DNA from: Pseudomonas lurida
Lineage (GTDB): Bacteria > Pseudomonadota > Gammaproteobacteria > Pseudomonadales > Pseudomonadaceae
Assembly: GCF_013522705.1 (NCBI RefSeq)
Contig: NZ_JAAMRE010000016.1
Location: forward strand, 55,175-119,174
DNA: 64,000 nt
Reading direction: 5' to 3'
Below are positions 9,333 through 19,008 of this stretch, in pieces. Under the pieces are notes generated by a model, which was not told where the DNA came from, ran no database searches, and saw only the letters and a list, made by a program, of their open reading frames with translations. Position numbers and translations under genes: made by a program. How positions within the stretch are numbered: the stretch's first letter is position 1; every line of letters begins with the position of its first letter.

Positions 9333-9408
9333 TGGCGTCCCCTAGGGGACTCGAACCCCTGTTACCGCCGTGAAAGGGCGGTGTCCTAGGCCACTAGACG
9401 AAGGGGAC
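9333..9408 (-). tRNA. tRNA-Glu (TTC), copy 2 (promoter-proximal)
   Basis: Identical to copy 1 and first in the operon reading from the promoter at 9471-9499. The operon order is Glu-Gly-Glu-Gly, which looks like a tandem duplication of a Glu-Gly pair. Confidence 0.97.
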
Positions 9409-9470
9409 ACACGTACAACATTCACTCCCTACCGCGTGTCGCTGTGTGCTTTACGCTGTAAGTGGCGCGC

Positions 9471-9499
9471 ATTCTATGGATGGATTGAAAGGTCGTCAA
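9471..9499 (-). promoter_or_regulatory. Sigma-70 promoter of the tRNA operon
   Basis: On the minus strand, TTGACG (-35, 9494-9499) and TAGAAT (-10, 9471-9476) are 17 bases apart. The -10 is followed directly by GCGCGCC, the GC-rich discriminator typical of stringently controlled stable-RNA promoters. The distance to the first tRNA is about 60 bases. Confidence 0.85.
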
Positions 9500-9778
9500 C
9501 CCCCAAGCATAAATTTATTTAAATCAATGACTTCGCCCCCCTTTAGCGCCCCGCGAGGGGATTTGGCGCGTCCGTGCCTTGACGCCTATATTCTGGCGTT
9601 CGACAAAACGCTATAGTTCACCTGAGCAAATGATGGCAATGTGCATCCATGCGGCGAGCATCCATCTATATAGGAAGCACTCATCCAGGGAACGAGGCGA
9701 CAACTGGTCGATAAGACCTATCCGCCGCAAGGTCCAGTCACTACACTCCACTGTAAACCCTATAAAGAGGTCACACCG
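9500..9778. other. Intergenic region between tRNA promoter and the 9779 gene
   Basis: No convincing gene. A short open frame at 9579-9782 has no ribosome site or recognisable product. TTGGCG (near 9563) and TATATT (near 9587), 18 bases apart on the plus strand, could be the promoter of the downstream gene. The stretch is AT-rich around 9505-9530. Confidence 0.4.
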
Positions 9779-10549
9779 GTGACACCACTCATGATCACCC
9801 TGCTGGTAATAGCCGGGATCGCAATACTGATCGCCATTGGCTATATGAACCACGTGGTGGAAAACAACAAGCTGGAAAAGAAGCGCGTCGAGATCGAACT
9901 CAATGATCGTCTGCGTCGTTGCGGTGAGATCACTGAGACGTTCCCTGGCCAGCTGATGAATCCGGCGCTCAAACTGCTGCTCACCCGCCTGGAACTCAAC
10001 GTCAACCAGCGCTTGTTGAACCTCAACAAAACCAATGCAGCGCTCAAGGCACGCATCGCCGAGTTGAGTGCACTGGTAGCCCAGGGCGAATCCATTCCGG
10101 TCAATAACCCGCCCGCGCCAATCCAGACCGAAGCCAAGGCCAAGGATGTCCGCTTCCTGCTCGAGGCCCTGCACGGCCAGGTCACTCGCGCCGCTCAGGA
10201 CGGCTACCTGCCGGCCAGTGAAGCCAAGCACTGGATCAGGGAAATCCGCCACATTCTGGTGCTGCTGCACATCGAATTCTTCAATAACCTCGGCCAGCAT
10301 GCCCTGCAGCAAGGCCAGCCGGGCCAGGCGCGCCTGGCCTTCGAGCGTGGCGTGCAGTACCTGCGCAAACAGCCGGAACCGGCGTTCTACAGCGCACAGC
10401 TGCAGATGCTGGAATCGCAGCTGGCCCGCGCCAACTCCACCGTGCTGACCAATAGCAAGCCCGCCGAAGACGAGGTCAATGAATTGACCGAAGGCTTGAA
10501 AGTGGTCGACGCCGATGCCGAGTGGAAAAAGAAAGTCATCTACGACTGA
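9779..10549 (+). CDS. Membrane-anchored protein of unknown function
   Basis: A 256-residue protein starting at GTG; AAAGAGG lies eight bases upstream, and an ATG four codons later is the alternative. It has a single N-terminal membrane helix (about residues 5-22, ITLLVIAGIAILIAIGY). A long charged, helical and probably coiled-coil region follows (25-105), then a Pro-rich linker (about 108-118) and a second helical domain (120-225) with AKHWIREIRHILVLLHIEFF and QHALQQGQPGQARLAF, which resembles a tetratricopeptide-like helix pair. I do not recognise the family. The neighbours give no functional hint. Confidence 0.75.
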   Translation: MTPLMITLLVIAGIAILIAIGYMNHVVENNKLEKKRVEIELNDRLRRCGEITETFPGQLMNPALKLLLTRLELNVNQRLLNLNKTNAALKARIAELSALVAQGESIPVNNPPAPIQTEAKAKDVRFLLEALHGQVTRAAQDGYLPASEAKHWIREIRHILVLLHIEFFNNLGQHALQQGQPGQARLAFERGVQYLRKQPEPAFYSAQLQMLESQLARANSTVLTNSKPAEDEVNELTEGLKVVDADAEWKKKVIYD

Positions 10550-10666
10550 TCTCCCCTCCCCGCCTGGCGAACGCCTGTTCGCCAGATGCCATCACTTTGC
10601 ATCTATCCCTGCACCCCTGACTCGCGTAAAAAAGTGCCCCTCACTCCACGAAGTTAGAGGCCTGCT

Positions 10667-11479
10667 ATGCCTGTTGCCGTGATTGATGGACAAGCGCTGC
10701 ATTATCTCGACCAGGGCTCGGGGCCCGTCGTCCTGCTGGGGTCCAGTTACCTGTGGAGCCTCGACATGTGGGCGCCGCAGATCGAAGCCCTGTCGCAACA
10801 GTACCGCGTGATCGTGCCCGAGCTATGGGGCCATGGCGATTCCGGGCCATTGCCCTCTCAAACCCATTCCCTCGACGACCTCGCGCGCCAGGGCTTGGCA
10901 CTGCTGGACCACCTGGACATCCCACGCGTCAACCTGGCGGGCCTGTCGGTCGGCGGCATGTGGGGCGCGCGCCTGGCATTGCTGGCCCCTGAGCGCGTCA
11001 ACAGCCTGGTGCTGATGGACACCTACCTGGGCGCCGAGCCCGAGGCCACGCGCCAATACTATTTCTCGTTGTTCAAGATGATCGAAGAAGCCGGCGCCAT
11101 TCCCGAGCCGTTGCTGGATGTAATCGCACCGATCTTCTTCCGTCCGGGTATCGATCGCGAATCAGCGCTGTACCGCAATTTTCGCGAGTCGCTGCAAACG
11201 TTTCCCAGGGAGCGCCTGCTGGACAGCATCGTGCCGCTGGGTCGAGCGATCTTCAGTCGCGAGGATATTCTCAGCCAGTTACCGCAGCTGGACAGTGACA
11301 CCACGCTGGTCATGTGTGGTGAGCAGGACACGCCGCGCGCCCCGGCGGAGTCTGAAGAAATGGCCGATCTGATCGGTTGCAGCGTGATCCTGATTCCGCA
11401 CGCCGGGCATATCTCTTCGCGGGAAAACCCGGAGTTCGTCAACGAAGCGCTGCTGACCTTCCTCGCCAATCACGCCTGA
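10667..11479 (+). CDS. Alpha/beta-hydrolase
   Basis: A 270-residue cytosolic alpha/beta-hydrolase. The nucleophile elbow is GLSVGG with Ser94, the acid is probably Asp in CGEQDTPRAP (about residue 221) and the base is His248 in PHAGHISS. The oxyanion region is around GSSYLW (25-30), and PELWGHGDSG follows. It resembles 3-oxoadipate enol-lactonase/esterase-type hydrolases, but no aromatic-degradation genes are nearby, so the substrate is open. Upstream, 10565-10584 is an 8-bp inverted repeat (TGGCGAAC / GTTCGCCA) without a T run. It converges with the chemoreceptor gene. Confidence 0.85.
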   Translation: MPVAVIDGQALHYLDQGSGPVVLLGSSYLWSLDMWAPQIEALSQQYRVIVPELWGHGDSGPLPSQTHSLDDLARQGLALLDHLDIPRVNLAGLSVGGMWGARLALLAPERVNSLVLMDTYLGAEPEATRQYYFSLFKMIEEAGAIPEPLLDVIAPIFFRPGIDRESALYRNFRESLQTFPRERLLDSIVPLGRAIFSREDILSQLPQLDSDTTLVMCGEQDTPRAPAESEEMADLIGCSVILIPHAGHISSRENPEFVNEALLTFLANHA

Positions 11480-11487
11480 GTGCCCTT

Positions 11488-11521
11488 GGCTTTGATCGTG
11501 GCCGTGGCCGCGATCAAAGCC
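11488..11521. terminator. Hairpin between convergent hydrolase and chemoreceptor genes
   Basis: An eleven-base perfect stem, GGCTTTGATCG / CGATCAAAGCC, with a 12-base loop. Its right arm contains the chemoreceptor stop codon. There is no clear T run, so it may act as a mutual barrier or RNA-stabilising hairpin rather than a classical terminator. Confidence 0.45.
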
Positions 11522-13481
11522 GAAAGTGCCCGACCATCCCCTTGAGTTCGGCGCCCAACCGCGCCAACTGGATGCTCGACGCGGCGTTACCCTGCATGCT
11601 CAACGCCGATTGATCGGCACTCGCACGAATGCTGGTGACACTGCGGTTGATCTCTTCGGCCACCGAGCTCTGCTGCTCGGCGGCGGCGGCGATCTGCTGG
11701 TTCATCTGCTGGATCAGCGACACCGCCACCGCGATGCTGCCCAGGGCGCTTTCGGTTTCCAGCGCATCGCTGACCGCCAGCTTCACCAACTCGCCACTGT
11801 GTTGAATCTGCTGCACCGATGCCTGCGCGGCGCTGCGCAAGGTGCTGACCAGCCGCTCGATCTCTTCCGTCGATTGCTGTGTACGCTTGGCCAGCGCCCG
11901 TACTTCGTCGGCCACCACCGCGAACCCCCGGCCCTGTTCGCCCGCGCGCGCGGCCTCGATGGCGGCGTTCAACGCCAGCAGGTTGGTCTGCTCGGCCACA
12001 CTTTTGATCACACTCAACACTGTGCCGATGTGCTGGATCTCTGCACTCAGGCTTTCGATGCTGGCGCTGGCCCCGGTGCTGGAGGTGGCCAGTAATTCGA
12101 TGCGCTGCAAACTCTGGCGCACCACCTGCTGTCCACTGTCGACTTTTTCATCAGCGGTCTGGGCAGCCTGCGCTGCCTCTTCGGCGTTGCGTGCCACATC
12201 ATGCACGGTAGCGGTCATCTGGTTCATCGCCGTGGCAACCTGCTCGGTTTCTTCCTTCTGGCTGCTGACCTCGATGTTGGTCTGTTCGGTGACGCTGGAC
12301 AACGAATGCGCGGAGCTGGCCAATTGTTCGATACCAGCCTGCAGCCCACTAACCATGTGGCTCAACCCACTGCTCATCTGTTGCATGGCCTGCATCAGTT
12401 GGCCGATTTCATCGCGGCGGTCGACCTCCATTCGACCGCTCAAATCGCCGTCGGCGATGCGCTGTGCCACCGCGATCGCGCTGCGCAGAGGCGCCACGAT
12501 CAAGCGGGTAATCACCCAGGCCGCCACCAACCCCACCAGCAACGCCAAGGCCGACGAGCCGATGATCAGCAGCGCGCTTTTCTTCAACTGCGCCTGCATC
12601 GACACGTCCTCGGCACCATAGGCCTGGTCGACCCGACTGACCACTTGCTCCGCACGATCATGCAGTTGCTTGTAGACCGTCTTTTCCTGAGCCAGCAGGC
12701 CAGTGTACTCGCCAAGTTTTTCAGTGAAGGCGGCGATATGCCCCGAGACTTCGCCGAGTACGGTCTGGTAACCCGGGTCCTTGACCGAAGCCTTCAATTG
12801 CTCGGCCTGGGCCAGTGCCTGATCGGCCTGCTCGATCTTGCCTTGCTCGGTGTTGTCTTCGTCGACTTTACGACTCTGGTCCAGGCGCACATGGGCTTCG
12901 TTCATGGCTTGCAGCATCAGGCGCGACACCTGGCTGACCTGCCCCGCCTGCTCGATGAATTCGGCGCCCTCCTTGCCCTGGCTTTCCTTGAGCCCATAAG
13001 CGCCGTCATCGGCCAGGCCGGCCTGCAGCACATCCAGGTTATTGGCGACGCTGGACACCGACCAACTCGCCATTTCCAGCGCCAGGTCCTTGGCCTGGGT
13101 CAGCTCGACAAATTCGTCAAACGCCTTGCGATACGCCGCCAGCGCCTGCTCGACATCGGTCATGGCCGGCACGTTGGCGGCGGATTGAGCTTTAAGGCTG
13201 GTTGCCTGAGCGGCCAGCGCATCCACGGCCTCATGCAACGCGTCGACCGCTTTGGGGTCGGCATGCAAGGCGTAGTCCTGTTCGATCAAGCGCACCTTGA
13301 GCAAACCGCTGTTGAGCGAAGACATAGCCTTCAGCCCCTCGAAACGTTGCCCGACGGTTTGCAGCGACCACACGCCAATGGCCGCCACCACCGCCGTCAG
13401 CAGCAGTACCAGGATGAAACCCAAGCCTAGCTTTTTCGCCATGCCCAGGTTGGCGAAACGTCGTTGCACGCCCGAAATCAT
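11514..13481 (-). CDS. Methyl-accepting chemotaxis protein
   Basis: Transmembrane chemoreceptor, 655 residues from the ATG at 13481 (AGAGGA about ten bases upstream); an upstream in-frame start at 13571 would precede the natural membrane-anchor start. Order: TM1 (about 16-38), a helical periplasmic sensor of about 255 residues, TM2 (about 300-325), HAMP, then the signalling domain with the hairpin tip [20 protein letters not shown]. The sensor's length and all-helical look suggest a helical bimodular (HBM) domain as in McpS-type receptors, which sense organic acids; that is inference. No chemotaxis genes are adjacent. Confidence 0.9.
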   Translation of the reverse strand: MISGVQRRFANLGMAKKLGLGFILVLLLTAVVAAIGVWSLQTVGQRFEGLKAMSSLNSGLLKVRLIEQDYALHADPKAVDALHEAVDALAAQATSLKAQSAANVPAMTDVEQALAAYRKAFDEFVELTQAKDLALEMASWSVSSVANNLDVLQAGLADDGAYGLKESQGKEGAEFIEQAGQVSQVSRLMLQAMNEAHVRLDQSRKVDEDNTEQGKIEQADQALAQAEQLKASVKDPGYQTVLGEVSGHIAAFTEKLGEYTGLLAQEKTVYKQLHDRAEQVVSRVDQAYGAEDVSMQAQLKKSALLIIGSSALALLVGLVAAWVITRLIVAPLRSAIAVAQRIADGDLSGRMEVDRRDEIGQLMQAMQQMSSGLSHMVSGLQAGIEQLASSAHSLSSVTEQTNIEVSSQKEETEQVATAMNQMTATVHDVARNAEEAAQAAQTADEKVDSGQQVVRQSLQRIELLATSSTGASASIESLSAEIQHIGTVLSVIKSVAEQTNLLALNAAIEAARAGEQGRGFAVVADEVRALAKRTQQSTEEIERLVSTLRSAAQASVQQIQHSGELVKLAVSDALETESALGSIAVAVSLIQQMNQQIAAAAEQQSSVAEEINRSVTSIRASADQSALSMQGNAASSIQLARLGAELKGMVGHFRL

Positions 13482-13595
13482 TGCACGTGATCCTCTTGCA
13501 ATGGCAGATGCCATCAAGCCCGGTTGACTGGAAGCGAGAGTCGCAACGACTGAGGCCTGAACACAAGTCACTGACGCCGCAATAATGGCAAAAAG

Positions 13596-15008
13596 CTACA
13601 AACCCGTCGTTTTCAGAACCGTCGAGGTCGATCTGGCGGGCCCCATGGCGCGCAGCAACGCCAGCGCCCGCTGATCAGCAGCATAGGCCACATTGATGCG
13701 CAGCCACTCACTGTATTCGCCCGTGGGGTTGAACAGTGCCCCAGGCGAGAGCAACACGCCGAGCCGACGCGCGCACGCCTGCAGCCGCGAGTGGTCCGCC
13801 GCACCGGGCCGCGCCCATACGAACATGCCGCCGGCGGGCACCGCGAACACCTCCCACTCTTCGTCTTCGAGCACCTGCAGTGTGGCGGCCATCTCCATGC
13901 TCAGACGCTTGCGCAGGCGCTGCACCCATTTGCGGTACGTGCCATTGGCCAGCAGAGTGCCCACCACCGCTTCGGCAAACCGCGAAGTGCCCAAGCCCGT
14001 CAAGGTCTTGAGGCTGGCCAGTTGGGTGACAAGCGTCGCACTCGCGCACAGGTAGCCCACGCGCAAAGCGCTGCTCAAGGTCTTGGAAAAACTCGCGACG
14101 TAAATCACCCGCCCCTCGTGGGGCAAGGCCGCCAGTCGCGTGCAGCTGGGGTGCTGCAAGTCGCCGAAGACGTCCTCTTCAATGATCAGAAAGTTCTCGC
14201 GGCGGGCCAGTTCCAGTAAGCGCTCGGCCACCGCACGGCACAGGCTGGAGCCGGTGGGGTTGTGATACAGGCTGTGGACGAACAGGCACTTGGGCCGGTG
14301 ATGCTGCAATAGGGCTTCTAGCGCCGCGATGTCCGGCCCGCCTGGGGTACGCGGAACTTCGAGCAGTTGCACGCCGTGGAAGGCCAGTTGTCGGTAGAGG
14401 TTGCCGTACCCGGGCGTTTCCACCACGACACTGTCACCGGCCTTGAGCAGCACGCGTATCAGCAGGTCCTGGGCATGGCTGGCGCCGGCAGTGGTCAGGA
14501 TGCAATCGACGCGAGTGGCGATGTGAATCCGGGTCAGGCGCCTGAGCAATTGCTCACGCAGCGCAGGCAGGCCCAGGGGCGTGCTGTAATTGAACAGGCC
14601 GGCGGTGTCGGTGCGGGTCACTTCACGAATCGCGTAGCTGATGTCATCGCTTTCATGCCAGGCATCCGGCAGCCAGCCGCAGCCCAGCTTCAATTCACCC
14701 AACGGGTTGTCGGCAAACGCGCCCCACGTCAGCTCGGCACCTTCATACCATTGGCATTCAGTGGTGACCGGTGGCTGTGCCACCACGAACCCCGCGCCTT
14801 GCCGATGCGCCAGCACGCCTTGAGCGACCATGCGCTCGAAGGCTTCGATCACATTGGACTGGCTGAGCAGGTTATCCAGGGCCAACTGCCGAACGGACGG
14901 CAAGCGTGTCCCGGGGCTGACCTGGTTGTTACGAATCCATTGAGCCACGGCCGTGACGATTTGCTGCACCACCGGTACAAGGGCTTGTCGATCGATCCCT
15001 AAATCCAT
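13596..15008 (-). CDS. MocR-family transcriptional regulator (GntR + aminotransferase domains)
   Basis: A 470-residue MocR/PdxR-type regulator. An N-terminal GntR winged helix (about residues 10-78: GTRLPSVRQLALDNLLSQSN, then AQGVLAHRQGAGFVV) is fused to a fold-type-I aminotransferase domain (about 110-460). The PLP-binding lysine is visible in YVASFSKTLSSALRVGYL. Family members bind PLP or a PLP-amino acid adduct to control a nearby gene, commonly a divergent one. Here no divergent gene exists: the upstream gene is a same-strand dehydrogenase 201 bases away. Its target is therefore unclear. Confidence 0.88.
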   Translation of the reverse strand: MDLGIDRQALVPVVQQIVTAVAQWIRNNQVSPGTRLPSVRQLALDNLLSQSNVIEAFERMVAQGVLAHRQGAGFVVAQPPVTTECQWYEGAELTWGAFADNPLGELKLGCGWLPDAWHESDDISYAIREVTRTDTAGLFNYSTPLGLPALREQLLRRLTRIHIATRVDCILTTAGASHAQDLLIRVLLKAGDSVVVETPGYGNLYRQLAFHGVQLLEVPRTPGGPDIAALEALLQHHRPKCLFVHSLYHNPTGSSLCRAVAERLLELARRENFLIIEEDVFGDLQHPSCTRLAALPHEGRVIYVASFSKTLSSALRVGYLCASATLVTQLASLKTLTGLGTSRFAEAVVGTLLANGTYRKWVQRLRKRLSMEMAATLQVLEDEEWEVFAVPAGGMFVWARPGAADHSRLQACARRLGVLLSPGALFNPTGEYSEWLRINVAYAADQRALALLRAMGPARSTSTVLKTTGL

Positions 15009-15209
15009 GAGCCACTCACTTCAACTGTTTGTTTTCAACTCAACGAGTTAAGCACAGAAGCAGGTGATGGCCGGCCGCTAAGATTTATTAAAGTATTGAT
15101 TTTATTGGATAATTTACCTTGTGATACACATTCGCACACGGCGTTGTGCCAGCTCTGGAAAAGCCCCACAGCGCCCCAGACGTTTTCGAACCGTGCGCGG
15201 CATGCGGTC

Positions 15210-15971
15210 TTAGATGGCGGTCGCGCCTCCGTCCACCGCCAATGCTTGGCCGGTGGTGAATGCCGCCCCATCGCTGCACAAGTAGAGCACCGCGCTGGCG
15301 ATTTCCTCGACCTTGCCGATACGCCCCACCGGGTGCATTGCTGCAGCATAATCGGCCTTGCGCGGGTCGGCCTCATAGGCGCGTCGGAACATATCGGTAT
15401 CGATCACCGCCGGGCAAACGGCATTCACGCGGATTTTCTTCTTCGCGTACTCGATGGCAGCCGACTTGGTCAGGCCGATCACCGCATGTTTAGACGCGGC
15501 ATAAATGCTCATCTTCGGTGCCGCCCCCAAGCCCGCCACCGACGCGGTGTTGACGATGGCACCGCCACCCTGGGCCAACAGCAGCGGCAACTGGTGCTTC
15601 ATGCACAGCCATACGCCTTTGACGTTAACGCCCATGATGGCGTCGAACTCCTCCAGGCTGCCGTCGGCGAGCTTGCCCTTTTCGATTTCGATACCGGCGT
15701 TATTGAACGCGTAGTCCAGACGCCCATAGGCCGCCAGCGTCTGCGCCATCAACTGCTGCACCTCGGCTTCCACGGTCACGTTGCAGCGCACGAACAATGC
15801 TTCGCCACCGGCCTGGCGGATCAGCGAGACGGTCTCCTCGCCGCCCACCACGTCCAGGTCGGCCACCACGACTTTCAAACCTTCGGCGGCGAACGCCAGG
15901 GCGGTGGCGCGGCCGATACCCGCGGCGGCGCCGGTGACCAAGGCGACCTGGCCGGAAAACGTCATGCTCAT
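15210..15971 (-). CDS. Short-chain dehydrogenase/reductase
   Basis: A 253-residue NAD(P)-dependent SDR oxidoreductase. The start at 15971 is chosen because AAGGA lies nine bases upstream and TGAAAGIG (14-21) falls at the usual position; the open frame runs further to 16019. Active-site residues are Asn118, Ser144, Tyr157 and Lys161 (YAASK). The Asp near the end of beta-2 (VVVADLD) suggests NAD rather than NADP. It closely resembles the broad 'glucose/cis-diol dehydrogenase-like' SDRs. It is upstream of the MocR gene on the same strand. Substrate unknown. Confidence 0.87.
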   Translation of the reverse strand: MSMTFSGQVALVTGAAAGIGRATALAFAAEGLKVVVADLDVVGGEETVSLIRQAGGEALFVRCNVTVEAEVQQLMAQTLAAYGRLDYAFNNAGIEIEKGKLADGSLEEFDAIMGVNVKGVWLCMKHQLPLLLAQGGGAIVNTASVAGLGAAPKMSIYAASKHAVIGLTKSAAIEYAKKKIRVNAVCPAVIDTDMFRRAYEADPRKADYAAAMHPVGRIGKVEEIASAVLYLCSDGAAFTTGQALAVDGGATAI

Positions 15972-16200
15972 GCAGGGGTGTCCTTCTGGAGGATTTAAGC
16001 GTGGCTCGAGTCTAGCCAAGGTTGCGCAGCCTGCGTCAGCACTATCAAAAGGCCGGTTGGCGCTGTATGAACCGCAGTGATAAAGCCTGGGTATCCACCA
16101 TCAATGCAGCCTATCGAGGAGCATTCGCACACTTCGCTGCGCTTGCCCACCGGCCATTCAAGGTCTATCACTGAGGCTTCCTTTCCAAAGAGTCCCTGCC

Positions 16201-17205
16201 ATGACCGCCCAGACCAACCGCCAGTTCCTGCTTGCCAAACGCCCGGTCGGCGCCGCCACGCGGGATACCTTCACTTATCAGGAAGTCCCGGTGGGCACGC
16301 CCCAGGACGGCCAAGTGCTGGTGCATAACGAATACCTGTCCCTCGACCCGGCCATGCGCGGCTGGATGAATGAAGGCAAGTCCTACATCCCCCCGGTCGG
16401 CATCGGCGAAGTGATGCGCGCACTGGGCGTAGGCAAAGTGATTGCGTCGAACCATCCGAAATTTGCCGTCGGCGATTACGTAAACGGTGCCCTGGGTGTG
16501 CAGGATTACTTCCTCGGCGAGCCGCGTGGTTTTTATAAGGTCGACCCGACAGTGGCGCCGTTGCCGCGCTACCTGTCCGCCCTGGGCATGACCGGCATGA
16601 CCGCCTACTTCGCCCTGCTGGAGACCGGCGCACCAAAGGCCGGCGAGACCGTGGTGATCTCCGGGGCCGCCGGTGCCGTGGGCAGCATCGCCGGCCAGAT
16701 CGCCAAGCTCAAAGGCTGCCGGGTGGTGGGCATCGCCGGTGGCGCCGACAAGTGCGCTTTCCTGGTGAATGAGCTGGGTTTCGATGCGGCCATCGACTAC
16801 AAACACGAAGACGTACCCGCCGCCCTCAAGCGCGAGTGCCCCAAGGGCGTGGATGTGTATTTCGATAACGTCGGCGGCGATATTCTCGACGCGGTGCTCA
16901 GCCGCCTGGCGTTGAAGGCTCGCGTGGTGATCTGCGGCGCAATCAGCCAGTACAACAACAAGGAAGCGGTCAAAGGCCCGGCCAACTACTTGTCACTGTT
17001 GGTCAACCGCGCGCGAATGGAAGGCTTTGTGGTGATGGATCACGCCGCGCACTTCGCCGCCGCCGGGCAGGAAATGGCCGCCTGGATGGCGCAGGGCAAG
17101 CTCAAGAGCAAGGAGGATATCGTCGAGGGGCTGGAGACGTTCCCGGAAACACTGATGAAGCTGTTCAACGGTGAGAACTTCGGCAAGTTGGTGCTGAAGG
17201 TCTAA
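16201..17205 (+). CDS. NADP-dependent oxidoreductase (MDR family, CurA/leukotriene B4 dehydrogenase-like)
   Basis: A 334-residue zinc-independent medium-chain reductase that reduces activated double bonds of enones or curcumin-like substrates. The N-terminus has the family sequences SLDPAMRGWMNE and VGIGEVMRALG. The Rossmann fold is visible at VVISGAAGAVGSIAGQIAKL (about residues 150-170), and the family motif CPKGVDVYFDNVGGDILD follows. No zinc-ligand cysteines are present. Monocistronic, on the opposite strand to the SDR gene, and convergent with pyrF. Confidence 0.88.
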   Translation: MTAQTNRQFLLAKRPVGAATRDTFTYQEVPVGTPQDGQVLVHNEYLSLDPAMRGWMNEGKSYIPPVGIGEVMRALGVGKVIASNHPKFAVGDYVNGALGVQDYFLGEPRGFYKVDPTVAPLPRYLSALGMTGMTAYFALLETGAPKAGETVVISGAAGAVGSIAGQIAKLKGCRVVGIAGGADKCAFLVNELGFDAAIDYKHEDVPAALKRECPKGVDVYFDNVGGDILDAVLSRLALKARVVICGAISQYNNKEAVKGPANYLSLLVNRARMEGFVVMDHAAHFAAAGQEMAAWMAQGKLKSKEDIVEGLETFPETLMKLFNGENFGKLVLKV

Positions 17206-17215
17206 GCGCACTGGC

Positions 17216-17259
17216 CAAAAAAAACGCCTGCATCCCGTCGGTTCAGGATGCAGGCGTTC
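17216..17259 (-). terminator. Terminator of pyrF
   Basis: Stem AACGCCTGCATCC / GGATGCAGGCGTT with an 11-base loop. The A run at the left (17216-17224) reads as a T run on the minus strand, so it serves pyrF; the plus-strand side lacks a T tail. Confidence 0.85.
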
Positions 17260-17285
17260 TCGTCAGTGACTCGCGCTCGGCGTGA

Positions 17286-17984
17286 TCAGGCGATCTCGGC
17301 AACCACTGCCGCCAGCGCCTTGGCCGGATCCGCCGCCTGGCTGATCGGACGGCCGATCACCAGGTAGTCGGAACCGGCGTCCAGTGCCTGACGCGGGGTC
17401 AGGATGCGGCGCTGGTCGTCCTGGGCACTGCCCGCCGGGCGGATGCCGGGGGTAACCAGTTGCAGCGACGGGTGCGCGGCCTTCAACGCCTGGGCCTCCA
17501 GCGCCGAGCACACCAGGCCGTCGAGGCCGGCTTTCTGCGCCAGGGCCGCCAGACGCAACACCTGCTCCTGAGGCTCGATGTCCAGGCCGATTGCGGCCAG
17601 GTCCTCGCGCTCCATGCTGGTCAGCACGGTCACACCGATCAGCAGCGGTTTGGGGCCGCTGCGCTGTTCCAGCACTTCACGGCACGCGCTCATCATGCGC
17701 AGGCCGCCGGAGCAATGCACGTTGACCATCCACACGCCCATTTCAGCCGCAGCCTTGACCGCCATGGCGGTAGTGTTGGGAATATCGTGGAATTTCAGGT
17801 CCAGGAACACCTCGAAGCCTTTGTCACGCAGGGTGCCGACGATTTCCGCAGCGCAACTGGTGAACAATTCCTTGCCGACCTTGACCCGGCAAAGCTTTGG
17901 GTCCAACTGGTCAGCCAGCTTCAGTGCGGCGTCACGGGTGGGGTAATCCAGGGCGACGATGATAGGAGTCTGGCAGGCGGACAT
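17286..17984 (-). CDS. pyrF: Orotidine 5'-phosphate decarboxylase
   Basis: Final step of UMP synthesis: decarboxylation of OMP. 232 residues, the usual bacterial length. The catalytic Lys/Asp array is in [12 protein letters not shown] (about residues 60-72). The phosphate-binding end is [16 protein letters not shown] followed by [11 protein letters not shown]. The start VALDYPT near the N-terminus is characteristic. Single gene, convergent with the oxidoreductase gene and ended by its own terminator. Confidence 0.97.
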   Translation of the reverse strand: MSACQTPIIVALDYPTRDAALKLADQLDPKLCRVKVGKELFTSCAAEIVGTLRDKGFEVFLDLKFHDIPNTTAMAVKAAAEMGVWMVNVHCSGGLRMMSACREVLEQRSGPKPLLIGVTVLTSMEREDLAAIGLDIEPQEQVLRLAALAQKAGLDGLVCSALEAQALKAAHPSLQLVTPGIRPAGSAQDDQRRILTPRQALDAGSDYLVIGRPISQAADPAKALAAVVAEIA

Positions 17985-18243
17985 TGGAATAGGCTCTCAG
18001 GCAAGTCGAAATCGGCGCGGATTGTAGCGCAAGCGACGCCATTGCGGGATCCGATGATCGGTAAATACTGACCAAGCGTGCTCTGACGGGCATTCGGGGC
18101 ATATATTTCAAAGTCGATACATTCAAGACACGCCCCCAACACGCCCCGCCGCTAGCCTCGCTCGCACGACCCTGCGACCTGCACTACCAGCCATGGGGCT
18201 GGGCGCCTATGCTGACCGCAACCACCTGGCAGATGACCGCATT

Positions 18244-19008
18244 ATGCAAACCCCTTGCGCCCCTGTGAACGACGAGCAAAAAGGTCCGGCGAGCGCCGAT
18301 GACAAGCGCTGGACCACCCGCGCGCTGGTGGTCGACGACGATGTGCCGATTCGTGAACTGCTGATCGATTACCTGGCGCGCTTCAGTATTCTGGCCACCG
18401 GCGTCAACGACGGTGCCGAGATGCGCCAGGCCATGCACGCCGAAACCTTTGACGTGGTAGTGCTCGATCTGATGCTGCCGGGCGAGGATGGCCTGTCGCT
18501 GTGCCGCTGGCTGCGGGCGGAGTCGGATATTCCGATTCTGATGCTGACCGCGCGCTGCGAACCCACGGACCGCATCATCGGGCTGGAATTGGGAGCCGAC
18601 GACTACATGTCCAAGCCCTTCGAGCCGCGCGAGCTGGTGGCGCGCATCCAGACCATTCTGCGCCGCGTGCGCGACGACCGCACTGAGCAGCGTGCCAATA
18701 TTCGCTTTGACACCTGGCGCCTGAACAGCGTGCTGCGCCAGCTGGTGGCCGACGACGGGTTGGTGGTGCCGCTGTCCAACGCCGAATTCCGCCTGCTTTG
18801 GGTATTCATCGAGCGCCCGCGCCGGGTACTGAGCCGTGAACAATTGCTGGATGCCGCGCGCGGGCGGTCCATAGAGGCATTCGATCGCAGCATCGACCTG
18901 CTGGTCTCGCGCCTGCGGCAGAAACTCGGGGATGACCCCAAGGCGCCGCAGTTGATCAAGACCGTGCGGGGCGAAGGCTACCTGTTCGACGCGCGGGACA
19001 TCGGCTGA
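18244..19008 (+). CDS. OmpR-family response regulator
   Basis: A 254-residue DNA-binding response regulator. The receiver domain (about 27-140) has the acidic pair DDD (31-33), phosphoacceptor Asp75 in VVLDLMLPGEDG and Lys in MSKPFEPRE. A winged-helix OmpR domain follows (about 155-250) with LSREQLLDAARGR and KLGDDPKAPQLIKTVRGEGY. The start is uncertain: the frame is open from 18193, and 18244 gives a length nearer the family with a 25-residue N-terminal tail. Its stop overlaps the kinase ATG (TGATG), so the pair forms one two-component system. No target is evident. Confidence 0.9.
   Translation: MQTPCAPVNDEQKGPASADDKRWTTRALVVDDDVPIRELLIDYLARFSILATGVNDGAEMRQAMHAETFDVVVLDLMLPGEDGLSLCRWLRAESDIPILMLTARCEPTDRIIGLELGADDYMSKPFEPRELVARIQTILRRVRDDRTEQRANIRFDTWRLNSVLRQLVADDGLVVPLSNAEFRLLWVFIERPRRVLSREQLLDAARGRSIEAFDRSIDLLVSRLRQKLGDDPKAPQLIKTVRGEGYLFDARDIG

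Noticed and set aside
9579..9782. Short plus-strand open frame of 67 codons.
   Set aside because: No ribosome site or recognisable product; lies in a probable promoter region.
10565..10584. Inverted repeat TGGCGAAC / GTTCGCCA as a terminator.
   Set aside because: No T run follows on either strand, so only noted as a hairpin.
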